A DNA stretch of 64,000 bases from Phycisphaeraceae bacterium (lineage in GTDB: Bacteria > Planctomycetota > Phycisphaerae > Phycisphaerales > UBA1924). Position 1 is the first letter of the stretch; each line of letters opens with the position of its first letter. Below, piece by piece: positions 27,339 through 36,403 of this stretch. The stretch lies in contig JAJTGZ010000007.1 in the NCBI GenBank assembly GCA_021299385.1, positions 23,055 to 87,054 on the forward strand, written 5' to 3'. Below the pieces are notes generated by a model. It worked only from the letters and a program-made list of their open reading frames with translations. It did no database searches and was not told the origin of the DNA. Position numbers and translations under genes: made by a program.

Positions 27339-28013
27339 TTAGCGCCGGCGGCGGCGTGCGGCTGCCAGGCCACCCAGCCCGAGCAGCGCGGCTGCGCCCG
27401 GGGTCGGGACGATCGTGAGGCTTGCGTCATCAGCAAAGCCCGCGTTGCCCGAGAGGGACGCGTTGTTGTACGCCACCTGGAAGATCATCCAGGTCGTGGC
27501 GGATGGGATAGTCGCGCTGACCGATGCCACTTCCCATGTCTGGGGGTTGGCGTCCAGCAAGAGGCCCGTGCCGACGTTGGTGATCTGCGACCCGAAGTTG
27601 GACGCACTGAAGAAGTAGACCGCAACGCTGGCGGAGGCACCGGTGTAGCCGCCGACGGTGTTGAGCAGGACGCTGGCGTTGACCGTCGCGGTGCCGGTGC
27701 TGATGAGCGCCGAGAACGACGAGACGTTGATCGCCTGCCACGTCTGCGTGGCGACACCGCCAGCGTTGGTCATGCTGTGCATAAGCACGCCCCCGGCGGG
27801 GGTTACACCGCCGGTTGCCGGGGTGATTGTCCCCATCTCGGGGCCCCACTGGTTCTGGAAGGCGACAAAGTTGGTGGCGATGTTGCTCAGGGTCGTCAGC
27901 GGGTTGCTCTCAAAGCCCGGGTCCGTCAGCAGGTTCGCGTGCGCGACGCCGGTCGCTGAGCAGGCGGCAAGAACGGTTGCCAGAACGGCGGAACGGTGAA
28001 GGTTGATACACAT
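27339..28013 (-). CDS. Secreted protein with C-terminal sorting signal
   Basis: Signal peptide MCINLHRSAVLATVLAACSATGVAHA, then NLLTDPGFESNPLTTLSNI, a common opening of carbohydrate-binding-like beta-sandwich domains in such proteins, and a 150-residue Ser/Thr-rich beta domain with SVAVYFFSASNFG and DDASLTI near its end. It terminates VPTPGAAALLGLGGL-AAARRRRR. It follows another gene of the same class by 81 bases on the same strand. Probably surface displayed; function unknown. Confidence 0.82.
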   Translation of the reverse strand: MCINLHRSAVLATVLAACSATGVAHANLLTDPGFESNPLTTLSNIATNFVAFQNQWGPEMGTITPATGGVTPAGGVLMHSMTNAGGVATQTWQAINVSSFSALISTGTATVNASVLLNTVGGYTGASASVAVYFFSASNFGSQITNVGTGLLLDANPQTWEVASVSATIPSATTWMIFQVAYNNASLSGNAGFADDASLTIVPTPGAAALLGLGGLAAARRRRR

Positions 28014-28094
28014 AGAAACTCTCCTTAAGTTGAACTTGAAATGAGATGAACACTTGAGTAAATGACACAGGACTGAACCCTCGGACCGATCCGC

Positions 28095-28844
28095 TCAGCG
28101 CCGGCGGCGGCGCACGGCAGCCAGGCCGCCCAGCCCGAGCAGCGCGGCCGCGCCGGGCGTCGGCACCACGGCGATGTTGACGCCGACGCCATCGCCACGG
28201 AGGTTCTCGAAGTTGACGGTGATCGACGAGACCGCGTCGTTGATCTGTACAACGGCCAGGGGGGTGTTCCACCACGGGTCGGCCCCGCCGGCGCCGGTCA
28301 GTGAGTTGATCATCGAGAACGATCCGACGCCGCCGGTGAACTGGGTCGGGCCGTAGTTGCCGCCACCTGTCCAGTCGCCGAGGAAGGTGCCGTTCTGCGC
28401 GCACTGTGCCAAGCTCTGGCCACCGCCAAACGAGGTTGTCCGCCCGAGGCCGGAGACGCCGAGGTAGATGGTGTTGGCGGCCTGCGTGGTGGGGAAGGTG
28501 AAGGTGATCCGCCAGCCGGTGAGGAGGTTCGGGCCTGATGGGACGACGCCGAACGACTCGTGATTCGTCCATGAGTAGGTGTCAGGCCCGCTGGTGACCG
28601 AGCCGGAGGTGAGCAGCGGGTTGCCCACGCGAGCATCCGTCACAGGGCCGAAGAACGAATAGTTGACCGTTACAGGGCCAACGCCGGGCAGGTTGTAGAC
28701 GCTGTTGTTCGGCACAGAGGTGTTGAAGGGGACCGGCGCAAAGTTCAGCCAGGTCAGGCCGTAGTTGTTGGCCAAGGCCGACGGGGCGGCAAGCGCGGCG
28801 AGCACGAGGGCAACAGCGGCAGAACGGCAAGTGGTGATACGCAT
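28095..28844 (-). CDS. Secreted protein with C-terminal sorting signal
   Basis: Signal peptide MRITTCRSAAVALVLAALAAPSALA, then about 190 residues of beta-rich, Gly/Asn/Thr-rich sequence (VPNNSVYNLPGVGPVTVNYSF, YSWTNHESFGVV) and the terminal VPTPGAAALLGLGGL-AVRRRRR. No catalytic motif. The tail is almost identical to that of the next gene although the bodies differ, so the tail is a modular sorting signal. Confidence 0.82.
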   Translation of the reverse strand: MRITTCRSAAVALVLAALAAPSALANNYGLTWLNFAPVPFNTSVPNNSVYNLPGVGPVTVNYSFFGPVTDARVGNPLLTSGSVTSGPDTYSWTNHESFGVVPSGPNLLTGWRITFTFPTTQAANTIYLGVSGLGRTTSFGGGQSLAQCAQNGTFLGDWTGGGNYGPTQFTGGVGSFSMINSLTGAGGADPWWNTPLAVVQINDAVSSITVNFENLRGDGVGVNIAVVPTPGAAALLGLGGLAAVRRRRR

Positions 28845-29189
28845 CGATGTACTCCATTAAAGGGTGAAAAGGTGATGCAAAAACGCTCAAAGCCCAAGGA
28901 TTGAAAACCCTCCTAACTCGTCGGCCCAGCCGACGGCACAGCAACACCTCTAGGCAGTCAGGGAGATGGCACATGCCCCTTCTCAACCGACTGAGTTATG
29001 TGGACTCCCTCGATCTCAACTCCGCGTTCGGCACCTGAGGAATCAGTGATTCACATTAAGTATATCCTACAAGTCGATGCCGAGCAAGCCAGCAGGCCAG
29101 TTTTTATCGGCTGATCCATTGTTGATCAAAGGCCCTGGCTATCCCTCGGCGATCGACTTTGGCCCCCTGGGAGCGGTGGCAGACCCCCC
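28845..29189 (-). promoter_or_regulatory. Long 5' leader region with hairpin, no gene
   Basis: These 345 bases separate the sorting-signal gene from rpiA. On the minus strand a perfect six-pair stem GTCGGC-TGG-GCCGAC lies at 28920-28934, about 75 bases before the start codon, and an A+T-rich stretch at about 29045-29075 could hold the promoter. I see no match to a riboswitch class I know. The remainder toward 29189 shows nothing I can assign. Confidence 0.35.
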
Positions 29190-29879
29190 TCACGCCTGGA
29201 TCGACTCGATCCGTCCATCTTTATGCTCGACCAGCAACCTCTGGCACTCGCCCAGGAAAAGCCCGTGGTCGATCACGCCCGGCACAGCGCGGATCCGCTC
29301 AGCGAGGGTCGTCAATGCTTGATCACTTGCCCAGAGCGCCTCGGGGAGCGGGGCGTCGAGCACCAGGCCCCCGTTGTCGGTGATGAACTCCTCCCGCTGC
29401 CCCGGCTCAAGGCGATAGGCACCCTCCAGGCCGATCTCCTCAAGCCGCAGGGCGGCGAGCTGACGCGCCAGCGGAAGCACCTCGATGGGCAGGCGCGCCC
29501 TGTGCCCTAAACGCGGCGACAACTTCCCCTCGTCGATCATGTAGACCCGTGCCGAGGCGCACATCCCCGCGATGATCCGCTCGCGCGTCATCGCACCCCC
29601 ACCCCCCTTGATCATCCGGCAGCGCGGGTCAACCTCATCGGCCCCGTCAAAGAGGTAGTCCACCGACGCGACCGTCGAGGCATCCACCAGCCGAAGGCCC
29701 AACTGCCCGGCTAGGTGCTCCGTCGCCTTGCTGGTGGCAACACAGGCAACCTTCAACCCCTCGGTCGCAACGCGGTACGCCAGCGCACTGACACCCCGTG
29801 CCGCGGCACGACCCGTACCCAGCCCCACAAGCATCCCGCTGACAACCGGCGCAACGGCGGCTTGTGCAAGTGCATCCAT
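29190..29879 (-). CDS. rpiA: Ribose-5-phosphate isomerase A
   Basis: With the ATG at 29879 the enzyme has 229 residues, the normal RpiA length; upstream in-frame residues do not fit the family. It converts ribose 5-phosphate and ribulose 5-phosphate in the pentose phosphate pathway. Family motifs: MLVGLGTGRAAARGV (phosphate loop), ATSKATEHLAGQLGL, YLFDGADEVDPRCRMIKGGGGAMTRERI with the catalytic Asp and Glu region, DEGKLSPRLGHRARLPIEVLP (KxS replaced locally by KLSP), and ITDNGGLVLDAPLP. Confidence 0.94.
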   Translation of the reverse strand: MDALAQAAVAPVVSGMLVGLGTGRAAARGVSALAYRVATEGLKVACVATSKATEHLAGQLGLRLVDASTVASVDYLFDGADEVDPRCRMIKGGGGAMTRERIIAGMCASARVYMIDEGKLSPRLGHRARLPIEVLPLARQLAALRLEEIGLEGAYRLEPGQREEFITDNGGLVLDAPLPEALWASDQALTTLAERIRAVPGVIDHGLFLGECQRLLVEHKDGRIESIQA

Positions 29880-29985
29880 GAGCGAGGGTAGTGCGGCGGG
29901 CGCAGCAAAGACCTGCCAACAAGCCCGACTATTTGCAAGGGCAATGCGGGTGCGCCAACCCAATCCGGGCTTCTTCAAATACACT

Positions 29986-30082
29986 CACCACAGAGCCACA
30001 GCGACACCGAAAAAGGCAAGGAATCTGGTCATTGGTTCTTACCCAATCCCTGTATTCTCTGCGCCTCTGTGTCTCTGTGGTG
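29986..30082. repeat. Inverted-repeat intergenic element (CACCACAGAG ends)
   Basis: CACCACAGAG at 29986-29995 is matched by CTCTGTGGTG at 30073-30082, and the inner flanks are also partly complementary (CACAG and CTGTG steps). The roughly 97-base element fills the gap between rpiA and the copper ATPase gene. It looks like a small non-coding dispersed element of MITE type; no transposase is present. Confidence 0.55.
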
Positions 30083-30105
30083 AAAAAACTCTTTCCCAAT
30101 CAACC

Positions 30106-32304
30106 TCAATCTATCTGCACACGCCGCAGCAGCAGCGCGTTGCCGATGACCGAGAGCGAACTGAGCGTCATAGCCCCCGCGGCGAGCATCGGGTCCAGGA
30201 AGCCCATCGCCGCTACGGGGATGAGCACGATGTTGTAGATGAACGCCCACGCCAGGCCGATCTGGATCGAGTTGACCATCGCGCGCGAGAGGATGATCGC
30301 CTGCGGGATCAGGCGCACGTCGCCGGAGACCAGCACGATGTGCCCGGCGGCCTTGGCGATGTCCGACCCGTTGCCCATCGCGATGCCCACGTCGGCCGTC
30401 GCGAGGGCAGGCGCGTCGTTGATCCCGTCGCCGACCATCGCGACCTTCATCTTCGGCTCACCCTTGTCGCCGTTCTGCATCGCGGTGATCATCTTGACCT
30501 TCCCCGCCGGCTGCACGCCAGCACGGAACTCCTTGATCCCCGCCTCCTGCGCGATCCCCTCGGCAACGCGCGCGTGGTCGCCCGTGAGCATGACCACCTT
30601 TAGGCCAAGCTCATCTTGCAGCCGCTTGATCGCATCACGCGTGTGCAGCTTGGTCCGGTCGGCCATCGCAAAGAGTGCCGCGTAGCGCCCCCCAATCGTC
30701 GCGCACGCCACGGTCGAACCGGCCGCGAGCATCTCGCGGTACTGTTCACCCGCCGCCTCGATGATCGCCGGGCCGGGGGCACCGACATAGACCTCCTGCC
30801 CCTCGACCATCGCCAACACCCCCTTGCCCGAAGAGAGCGTGTGCAGCCCCTGGGCCACACGCGCCCGCACGCCGAGTTCGCGCAATCGCAGCGTGATCGC
30901 CCGGCTAACAGGGTGATCGCTGAGCGTCGTAACCGCGTGCACATGCTGCAACGCGCTGTTCTGCTCAAACCACTGGCTGATGCGCATATCCGTCATGCTC
31001 ATGAGCCCGCTGGTGATCGTGCCGGTCTTGTCCAAGAGGCACGCATCGATGCGACCGGCGTTCTCCAGCGCCGACGGGTCCTTGAACAAGATACCGCGCC
31101 GAGCGCCGATCCCCGAGCCGACCATTACCGACATCGGCACCGCCAGGCCCAGCGCGCACGGGCAGGCGACGATCAGCACCGCCACCGCCGCCTGTATCCC
31201 CGCACGCCACGAACCCTCCCCAAGCCCCCAATAGCACGCCGTGACGATCGCCACGAGGACCACAACGGGCACAAAGATGCCCGCCACGCGGTCGGCCATC
31301 TTCTGGATTTTCCCCTTCTTGCTCTGGGCGAGTTCGACGGTCTGGGCGATCTGCGCCAGCACGGTGGCCGAGCCTGTCGCCGTGAGGGTCATCTTGATAA
31401 CACCGGTGGTGTTGAGCGTGCCCCCGGTGGCCATGTCGCCCGAGTGCTTCTGCACCGGCACGCTCTCGCCGGTGAGCATCGACTCATCGACGCTCGACTC
31501 GGTCCCCTGCTCGCACATCCCGTCAGCCGGCACACGCTGGCCCGGCTTGACGACGACGATGTCCCCCGCCCGCAGCTCCGCCACGGGCACCTCGCGCAGG
31601 GTCTTGCGGGCGTCGACGACCAGGGCCGTGGCCGGGGCAAGTTCCATCAGCCCGCGCACGGCACTGGCCGCCTGCCCGCGCACACGCAGTTCCATCCACC
31701 TGCCCACGGCCACCAGAGCCAGGATCACAGCCGCGCTCTCAAAGTACATGTGCTTGAATTCATCGGTGGCCAGCGCGGTAACCGAATACCCAAACGCTGT
31801 GCACGTGCCCAGGGCGATGAGCGTGTCCATGTCCAGCCGTCGGCGGAACAACCCGCGCAGCGCCGACCAGACGATCGGCAGCCCGATGACGAGCATCAGC
31901 ACGCTTGTCAGCCCCAACTGCGTCCAGGGGCTCCAACGCTCCTTCATAAAAAGCATCGCCAGCACCGCCACAGGCACCGCCAGCGACAGGCCCACAATCG
32001 CACGCACACCCCACACCTTCGAGATGCTCCAGGGCACCCGCCCCTTCTTCACCTCAACATCCCCAATCACGGCGGCAGCAGTGCCCGGAGCGACAGCAAC
32101 GCTCCCCGGGTACCCCGCCTTGGCCAGCGCGTCCAGCAGGGCCTCGGCCTTAGGCAAGGGGCTGCCGAGGGTTACAACGGCCCGCTCTGTCGCCAGGCTG
32201 ACGCTCGCCTGAGCCACCCCTGGCACGGCGAGGAGGGCCTTTTCCACGTGCGAAACGCACCCGGCACAGTGCATCTGACGGACATCCAGCGTGATCTGCG
32301 GCAT
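30106..32304 (-). CDS. copA: Copper-type heavy-metal translocating P-type ATPase
   Basis: Starting at the ATG at 32304, 732 residues. An N-terminal HMA domain has MHCAGC (C13, C16). Eight membrane segments are inferred, with the ion-site motif ACPCALGLAVP, the TGES actuator loop (MLTGESVPVQK), phosphorylation site DKTGTITSG, the HP locus SDHPVSRAI and hinge GDGINDAPALATADVGIAMG. These are hallmarks of P1B-1 Cu(I)-exporting ATPases. It exports copper to the periplasm, where the HMA lipoprotein and Cys-rich protein at 38-39 kb could act. It is divergent from the STAS gene with about 70 bases between starts. Confidence 0.94.
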   Translation of the reverse strand: MPQITLDVRQMHCAGCVSHVEKALLAVPGVAQASVSLATERAVVTLGSPLPKAEALLDALAKAGYPGSVAVAPGTAAAVIGDVEVKKGRVPWSISKVWGVRAIVGLSLAVPVAVLAMLFMKERWSPWTQLGLTSVLMLVIGLPIVWSALRGLFRRRLDMDTLIALGTCTAFGYSVTALATDEFKHMYFESAAVILALVAVGRWMELRVRGQAASAVRGLMELAPATALVVDARKTLREVPVAELRAGDIVVVKPGQRVPADGMCEQGTESSVDESMLTGESVPVQKHSGDMATGGTLNTTGVIKMTLTATGSATVLAQIAQTVELAQSKKGKIQKMADRVAGIFVPVVVLVAIVTACYWGLGEGSWRAGIQAAVAVLIVACPCALGLAVPMSVMVGSGIGARRGILFKDPSALENAGRIDACLLDKTGTITSGLMSMTDMRISQWFEQNSALQHVHAVTTLSDHPVSRAITLRLRELGVRARVAQGLHTLSSGKGVLAMVEGQEVYVGAPGPAIIEAAGEQYREMLAAGSTVACATIGGRYAALFAMADRTKLHTRDAIKRLQDELGLKVVMLTGDHARVAEGIAQEAGIKEFRAGVQPAGKVKMITAMQNGDKGEPKMKVAMVGDGINDAPALATADVGIAMGNGSDIAKAAGHIVLVSGDVRLIPQAIILSRAMVNSIQIGLAWAFIYNIVLIPVAAMGFLDPMLAAGAMTLSSLSVIGNALLLRRVQID

Positions 32305-32374
32305 AGTGGATTGTTCGCAACCTCCGCCCCCCACGCCGCGTGCAAACGCCCGCCCGTTCTGATAGACTTCCCCA

Positions 32375-32764
32375 ATGCCCAACGACTGGTCAGAAGAAAT
32401 CCGCATCATCGAACTGGCCGACGAGCCGCAACTGAGCGAGGACCTGGCCAACGCCATCGACCGCGTTGAAACCGCCGACTCCGCCCAGGGCGGCACCCCA
32501 GCCGGGAACATCAAGCACACCGTCCTGAACTTCGCCGGCGTGCGCTACATGAGTAGCTCGCACCTGGCCCAGCTCATCCGCCTGCGCAAGCTCTTGGCCG
32601 GCCGGCAGAAGGTGCTCCTGCTCTGTGCCGTGCCCGACAACGTCTGGTCGATCTTCCTGATCAGCGGCCTGGACCGCGTCTTCCGCTTCGCACCCGACCC
32701 GCTGACGGCGCTGGCGACGATCCAACTCGAAAACACCCCCGGGCACGAGCAAGACCCACGCTGA
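32375..32764 (+). CDS. STAS-domain protein (anti-sigma factor antagonist type)
   Basis: The 129-residue protein has the STAS signature HTVLNFAGVRYMSSSHLAQLIRLRKLL with Ser at 60-62 at the usual phosphorylation site, then KVLLLCAVPDNVWSIFLISGLDRVF, the second conserved block. Such proteins bind anti-sigma kinases in partner-switching networks. The kinase and phosphatase are not in this window, so the pathway is unknown. An N-terminal acidic extension of about 15 residues precedes the first strand. Confidence 0.85.
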   Translation: MPNDWSEEIRIIELADEPQLSEDLANAIDRVETADSAQGGTPAGNIKHTVLNFAGVRYMSSSHLAQLIRLRKLLAGRQKVLLLCAVPDNVWSIFLISGLDRVFRFAPDPLTALATIQLENTPGHEQDPR

Positions 32765-32776
32765 CGCCCCACGCGC

Positions 32777-33235
32777 TCACGCCTGCTTGAAGCTCGCTCC
32801 GTCGAGCACGTCGAAGCCCACAAACTGCCCCACGGCATACGCGCCCGCCTGGTTCCGCGCGTCGGTCAACTTGCACACCACCGGCAGCGGCAGGCCGTCA
32901 ACGGCCACGCTCCCCCCGGCGTCCACGGTGATGGTGTTCGCCGAGGCATCGACCGCAACGATCGTCCCCTGCAAACGCCTAGGCCGGCCGTGCACAGGCT
33001 CAATGAACTGCCCGCCGGTTACGGTGCTGTCCACACGCCTGGCCTGTGCCGTGATCGTGCCGATGATCCGCTTGCCGATCGGAGTAGTTACGTCGCCGAT
33101 TGGGCGCAGGTGCAGCAGGTATTGGCTCCCTGGGATCGCCAGCACGATGTGCCCCGGCTTGGTGGCCGAGGGTGGTACGATTTCTTGCAGCGTCGCGCGG
33201 ACCTGGTTGGGGTTGCTGGCCGTGGCTGTTTTCAT
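32777..33235 (-). CDS. Hypothetical protein
   Basis: With the ATG at 33235, a 152-residue soluble protein of unknown function. It looks beta-rich: HIVLAIPGSQYLLHLRP, KRIIGTITAQARRVDSTVTGG, RRLQGTIVAVDASANTITVDAGGS and LPVVCKLTDARNQ resemble small-barrel (OB-like) repeats. It converges with the STAS gene (12 bases between stops) and is divergent from the HU gene. Codon use matches the genome. Confidence 0.6.
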   Translation of the reverse strand: MKTATASNPNQVRATLQEIVPPSATKPGHIVLAIPGSQYLLHLRPIGDVTTPIGKRIIGTITAQARRVDSTVTGGQFIEPVHGRPRRLQGTIVAVDASANTITVDAGGSVAVDGLPLPVVCKLTDARNQAGAYAVGQFVGFDVLDGASFKQA

Positions 33236-33376
33236 AGAGCTGATGGTATCGTCATCTGGCCCGAAGGTCTTCCCGCAGCCAGCGTGGGGTGGCCAGCCGG
33301 GCGCGGCGCGGTGGCATGATTTGTATGGCGAAAAGCACTTTTCTAGACAAATTTGCCCCCGGCCAACAAAATCTGC

Positions 33377-33405
33377 TTGAAAGCAAGGGGCAAATGCGAT
33401 AAAGA
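33377..33405 (+). promoter_or_regulatory. Sigma-70-type promoter of the HU gene
   Basis: TTGAAA at 33377-33382 and TAAAGA at 33400-33405 are separated by 17 bases, optimal spacing. The HU start codon is 60 bases downstream, after a leader with a GGAG-like site (ATGGAGAACTGACA). Confidence 0.6.
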
Positions 33406-33464
33406 TATCGCTCTGCTGGAGGATACCAGTAGAAAATCGCCCCTTTTTACATGGAGAACTGACA

Positions 33465-33830
33465 ATGGCCGTAAAGACACCCGCATCACCCAAGCCCCCC
33501 AAGCTCAGCGCATCGCCCAAGCCGCGCAAGAAGAGCGAGCTCTACAGCCTGCTCGGCGAGCACACCCAGCTGACCCGCAAGCAGATCGCCGGCGTCTTTG
33601 AGACGCTCGAGAAGGTCATGACCGTCGACCTGGCCAAGCCCGCCGCCAACAAGCCCCGCATGTTCGTCGTGCCGGGCCTGATGAAACTCACGGCCACCTT
33701 CAAGCCCGCCAGCAAGGCGACCACCAAGCCCAACCCCTTCAAGCCGGGCGAGATGATGGAAGTCAAGGCCAAGCCCGCCAAGACCGTCCTGAAAATCCGC
33801 GCCCTCAAGAACCTCAAGAGCGCCGTCTAA
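33465..33830 (+). CDS. HU-family DNA-binding protein
   Basis: A 121-residue basic protein. Residues 1-25 form a Pro/Lys/Ser-rich tail (PASPKPPKLSASPKPRKK) absent from E. coli HU. The HU fold follows: LYSLLGEHTQLTRKQIAGVFETLEKVM for the helices, FVVPGLMKLTATFKPASKATTKPNPF for the saddle with a changed arm tip (KPNPFKPGEMMEVKAKPAKTVLKIR). It should bend and compact DNA. Strong promoter and terminator flank it, consistent with an abundant nucleoid protein transcribed alone. Confidence 0.85.
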   Translation: MAVKTPASPKPPKLSASPKPRKKSELYSLLGEHTQLTRKQIAGVFETLEKVMTVDLAKPAANKPRMFVVPGLMKLTATFKPASKATTKPNPFKPGEMMEVKAKPAKTVLKIRALKNLKSAV

Positions 33831-33835
33831 TACTC

Positions 33836-33871
33836 AACCCCTCCCCCTCGGGGAGGGGCAGGGGTGGGGTT
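33836..33871. repeat. 36-bp dispersed palindromic repeat, copy B
   Basis: Same element as at 25065-25100 with two differences, both in the hairpin turn. It begins five bases after the HU stop codon, before the terminator. Confidence 0.85.
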
Positions 33872-33922
33872 GGCAAACCAGCAACCCTGCTTAAAGCAAT
33901 TCGGTTGAATCTACTCAACCAC

Positions 33923-33956
33923 GCGGCCCCGGAAACCCCGGGGCCGCTCTGTTTTT
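33923..33956 (+). terminator. Rho-independent terminator of the HU gene
   Basis: A ten-pair G+C-rich stem, GCGGCCCCGG at 33923-33932 and CCGGGGCCGC at 33938-33947, with loop AAACC, is followed by TCTGTTTTT. Confidence 0.85.
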
Positions 33957-33990
33957 GTACGCACAACGAGTGTGTCTAGACCGCAGGCCC

Positions 33991-36324
33991 CTACCTCTCC
34001 TTGCTGCCGACCGGCGGCGCAGGCGCATCCCCATCGAGGCTCCACAGCCCCACCCCCACCCACCGCTCAGGTGGTTGGCTCACAACATCGTGCCAACTGA
34101 CCATCAGCCCGTCCTGCTCGGGCATCCACTCCTGCACCGGCTCACCCAACTGCCCAAGCCACGCCAGCAGACGCTCGGGCGTGATCGACTGGTCATACCC
34201 ATACGTCCCCCAATACCGGCGTAACTCACCAAAGTTGACCAGCACATAGTTCAGCCTCTGCTTTGACGCCGTGCTCTGTTTGGCAACGTGCGCACGGATC
34301 AACCCCGTCCAACTGGCCGGGGTGAGAGGCTCCGCGTCGATCGCCAGCCCCAGCGGCGAGCGGTCCCACACCGTGTTGTAAACCACCCTGGCGGTGTAAT
34401 AGATCGGCGTGGCATCACCCACCAGCAGCACCGACTCATCGACCCCCAGCCGAAGGTTGATATACACCGCCGGCGGCGCGGCATCCAGCCGTTCGCGGAA
34501 CGCGCCCGGCCCCATCGTCGAGCGCCGCAGCCGGAGTGTTTCACCCGTCTGCGCCGCGACACCCCCCACCAGCAACGCGTTCGGCCTCGCATACCCCTCC
34601 GTAAGCCAGATGCGCACCAGCGTCGCGCTCTGCACCACCGTCAACATGCACGCACCGAGCACCCCCACACGCGCAGCGACCACGCCCCGCCTGCCCCCAC
34701 CAGTAACTACAGACACACACCACGCCAGCACCATCCCAACGCCCACGGCCAGGTTCAGCACCATCGGCAGTAAAAACCGGCTCTGCCCGTGCGTGCCAAC
34801 CACCCAGAAGACACACCCTGCCAGCAACCCCCCCAGCAGTGCCATCGCAACAGGGCGGGCACGCCTGTTGAACGCCAGCGCGATCAGCGCGACGATCCCC
34901 GCCGGGAACAGCACCCCCCACTGCTGGTGCAGCATCCCGCGCGGCTGCGCATCGACCGTCCCCTCCTGCCCCACGGGCAAAATCAACCTGGCGATCTGCT
35001 CGACGATCGTGCCCTCGCGCCCGTGCGCCTTGGCAAACCGCGCCACCTGCTCGGCCGACCACTCCCACCTGTGCCCAAAGAGACCGACCCCTGCCGGGAA
35101 GACCGGGTTCGCTGCCGCGTGCCAGTTGCGGACCAGCGCCGGCGCGAGCGCGATCAACCCGCCGAGTAAGCCGACGGCCAGCATCCCCGCCCACGCACGC
35201 CGGGGCGTCGTCAGCAAGAGCAGCAGCCCGATCGTGGGTCCACCCAAAAACAACGCCGTCGGCTTGCACCCGCAGGCGACGCCCAGCAGCAGGGCGCACG
35301 CAATGGCCCGTCGCATCGGCGCGATCGACGGCGCGTTCGCGTCTACCGCCTCGCCCGTTGCATCCTCCAGCGCGATGCACGCCGCGCCGGCCAGCAGCGC
35401 CAGCATCCCCATCTCGTTGTACGCAAGCGACCCGACGACCACACTCCACGGCGTCGCCAGCACCAACGCCCACGCCAGCCCCGCACCGAGCATCCCCACC
35501 TCATCAGGCACAAACCGCCGGGTTACCAGCAGCGTTACACGCCCGACCAGGAGCGCGGCCAACAGCGTCCACAACGCGTGCAGGTATTGGCAGGCCAAGA
35601 GACCGATCCCCTCACCCTTGATCAGGCTCCCGCCGCTCAACGCCGCGATGTGCAAATAGGCACCCTCGATGTAACTGGGCAAGAACGAATAGACATTGTG
35701 CCCCACCGGCCCCAGGCGGGCACCATCACGCGCCCACTCTTGGGGCAGCAACAGGTGGTACCCCATCGCATCAAACCCCCCGGCCTCCGATCGCCACAGC
35801 CACCCAGGAGGACTCGCGGACGCTACGAGCAAGATGCCGATACCAATCACGCCCAGCAGCGCAGTGCCCGGCACCATCGGCAGCCTCGGCGCAGTGCCAA
35901 AGTACCGCACACACTGCCAAGCAAGCAGCACCAGGCCCACCCCCAGCACGCCGATCGCGGCGATGCGCCCATCGCTGCCAGAAAACAAACCGATGCTGCC
36001 GAATATCTGATCGATCCACAGCAGCGCGGCCGGCCCGAGGGCCAACTGCGCCCAGAACCTTGCTGGCACGCTTGCGCGTGGGCCAAGCATCCACCGGCTG
36101 AGCGGGCCGCCCAGCCCAAAACCCGCCGCGAGCCAGGAGAGCGCGAGCAGGCCCGACGACAGCATCGCGCCAAGCAACGCGGCAGCCCCAAAGATGGGCC
36201 TTTCAGCCTCGTCCAGCCCGATGGTCGCGGCGCCGAGCGCCACCAGCAGGCTCCCGCCCACGAGCACTATCAGCCAGCGGTGCTGCACAAGCCGAACGGA
36301 CCTGGGGGGCAACGCGCTGTTCAT
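33991..36324 (-). CDS. Large integral membrane protein, GT-C glycosyltransferase-like
   Basis: The ATG at 36324 has AGAGGT upstream and gives 777 residues. About 12-14 membrane helices run from residue 20 to about 560, followed by a soluble C-terminal domain of about 200 residues. The first large loop has EAGGFDAMGYHLLLPQEWARDGA and HNVYSFLPSYIEGAYLHIAAL, similar in placement to the acidic loop of PMT/ArnT (GT39-like) enzymes that use polyprenyl-phosphate sugars. I cannot confirm the catalytic Asp. A role in glycosylating an envelope component is inferred. It is divergent from the Fur-like gene with 79 bases between. Confidence 0.65.
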   Translation of the reverse strand: MNSALPPRSVRLVQHRWLIVLVGGSLLVALGAATIGLDEAERPIFGAAALLGAMLSSGLLALSWLAAGFGLGGPLSRWMLGPRASVPARFWAQLALGPAALLWIDQIFGSIGLFSGSDGRIAAIGVLGVGLVLLAWQCVRYFGTAPRLPMVPGTALLGVIGIGILLVASASPPGWLWRSEAGGFDAMGYHLLLPQEWARDGARLGPVGHNVYSFLPSYIEGAYLHIAALSGGSLIKGEGIGLLACQYLHALWTLLAALLVGRVTLLVTRRFVPDEVGMLGAGLAWALVLATPWSVVVGSLAYNEMGMLALLAGAACIALEDATGEAVDANAPSIAPMRRAIACALLLGVACGCKPTALFLGGPTIGLLLLLTTPRRAWAGMLAVGLLGGLIALAPALVRNWHAAANPVFPAGVGLFGHRWEWSAEQVARFAKAHGREGTIVEQIARLILPVGQEGTVDAQPRGMLHQQWGVLFPAGIVALIALAFNRRARPVAMALLGGLLAGCVFWVVGTHGQSRFLLPMVLNLAVGVGMVLAWCVSVVTGGGRRGVVAARVGVLGACMLTVVQSATLVRIWLTEGYARPNALLVGGVAAQTGETLRLRRSTMGPGAFRERLDAAPPAVYINLRLGVDESVLLVGDATPIYYTARVVYNTVWDRSPLGLAIDAEPLTPASWTGLIRAHVAKQSTASKQRLNYVLVNFGELRRYWGTYGYDQSITPERLLAWLGQLGEPVQEWMPEQDGLMVSWHDVVSQPPERWVGVGLWSLDGDAPAPPVGSKER

Positions 36325-36403
36325 CGGCACCTCTGGCATCTGGTCAAGTTTCCCCGGCAGGCGTGGGCCCTGCCGGCCCGGGAATGACTCTAGAGTAGAT
36401 GCG

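Noticed and set aside
28845-29189. Riboswitch (for example c-di-GMP type) in the leader of the sorting-signal gene
   Set aside because: Only a simple six-pair hairpin is visible; the conserved sequence blocks of known classes are absent.
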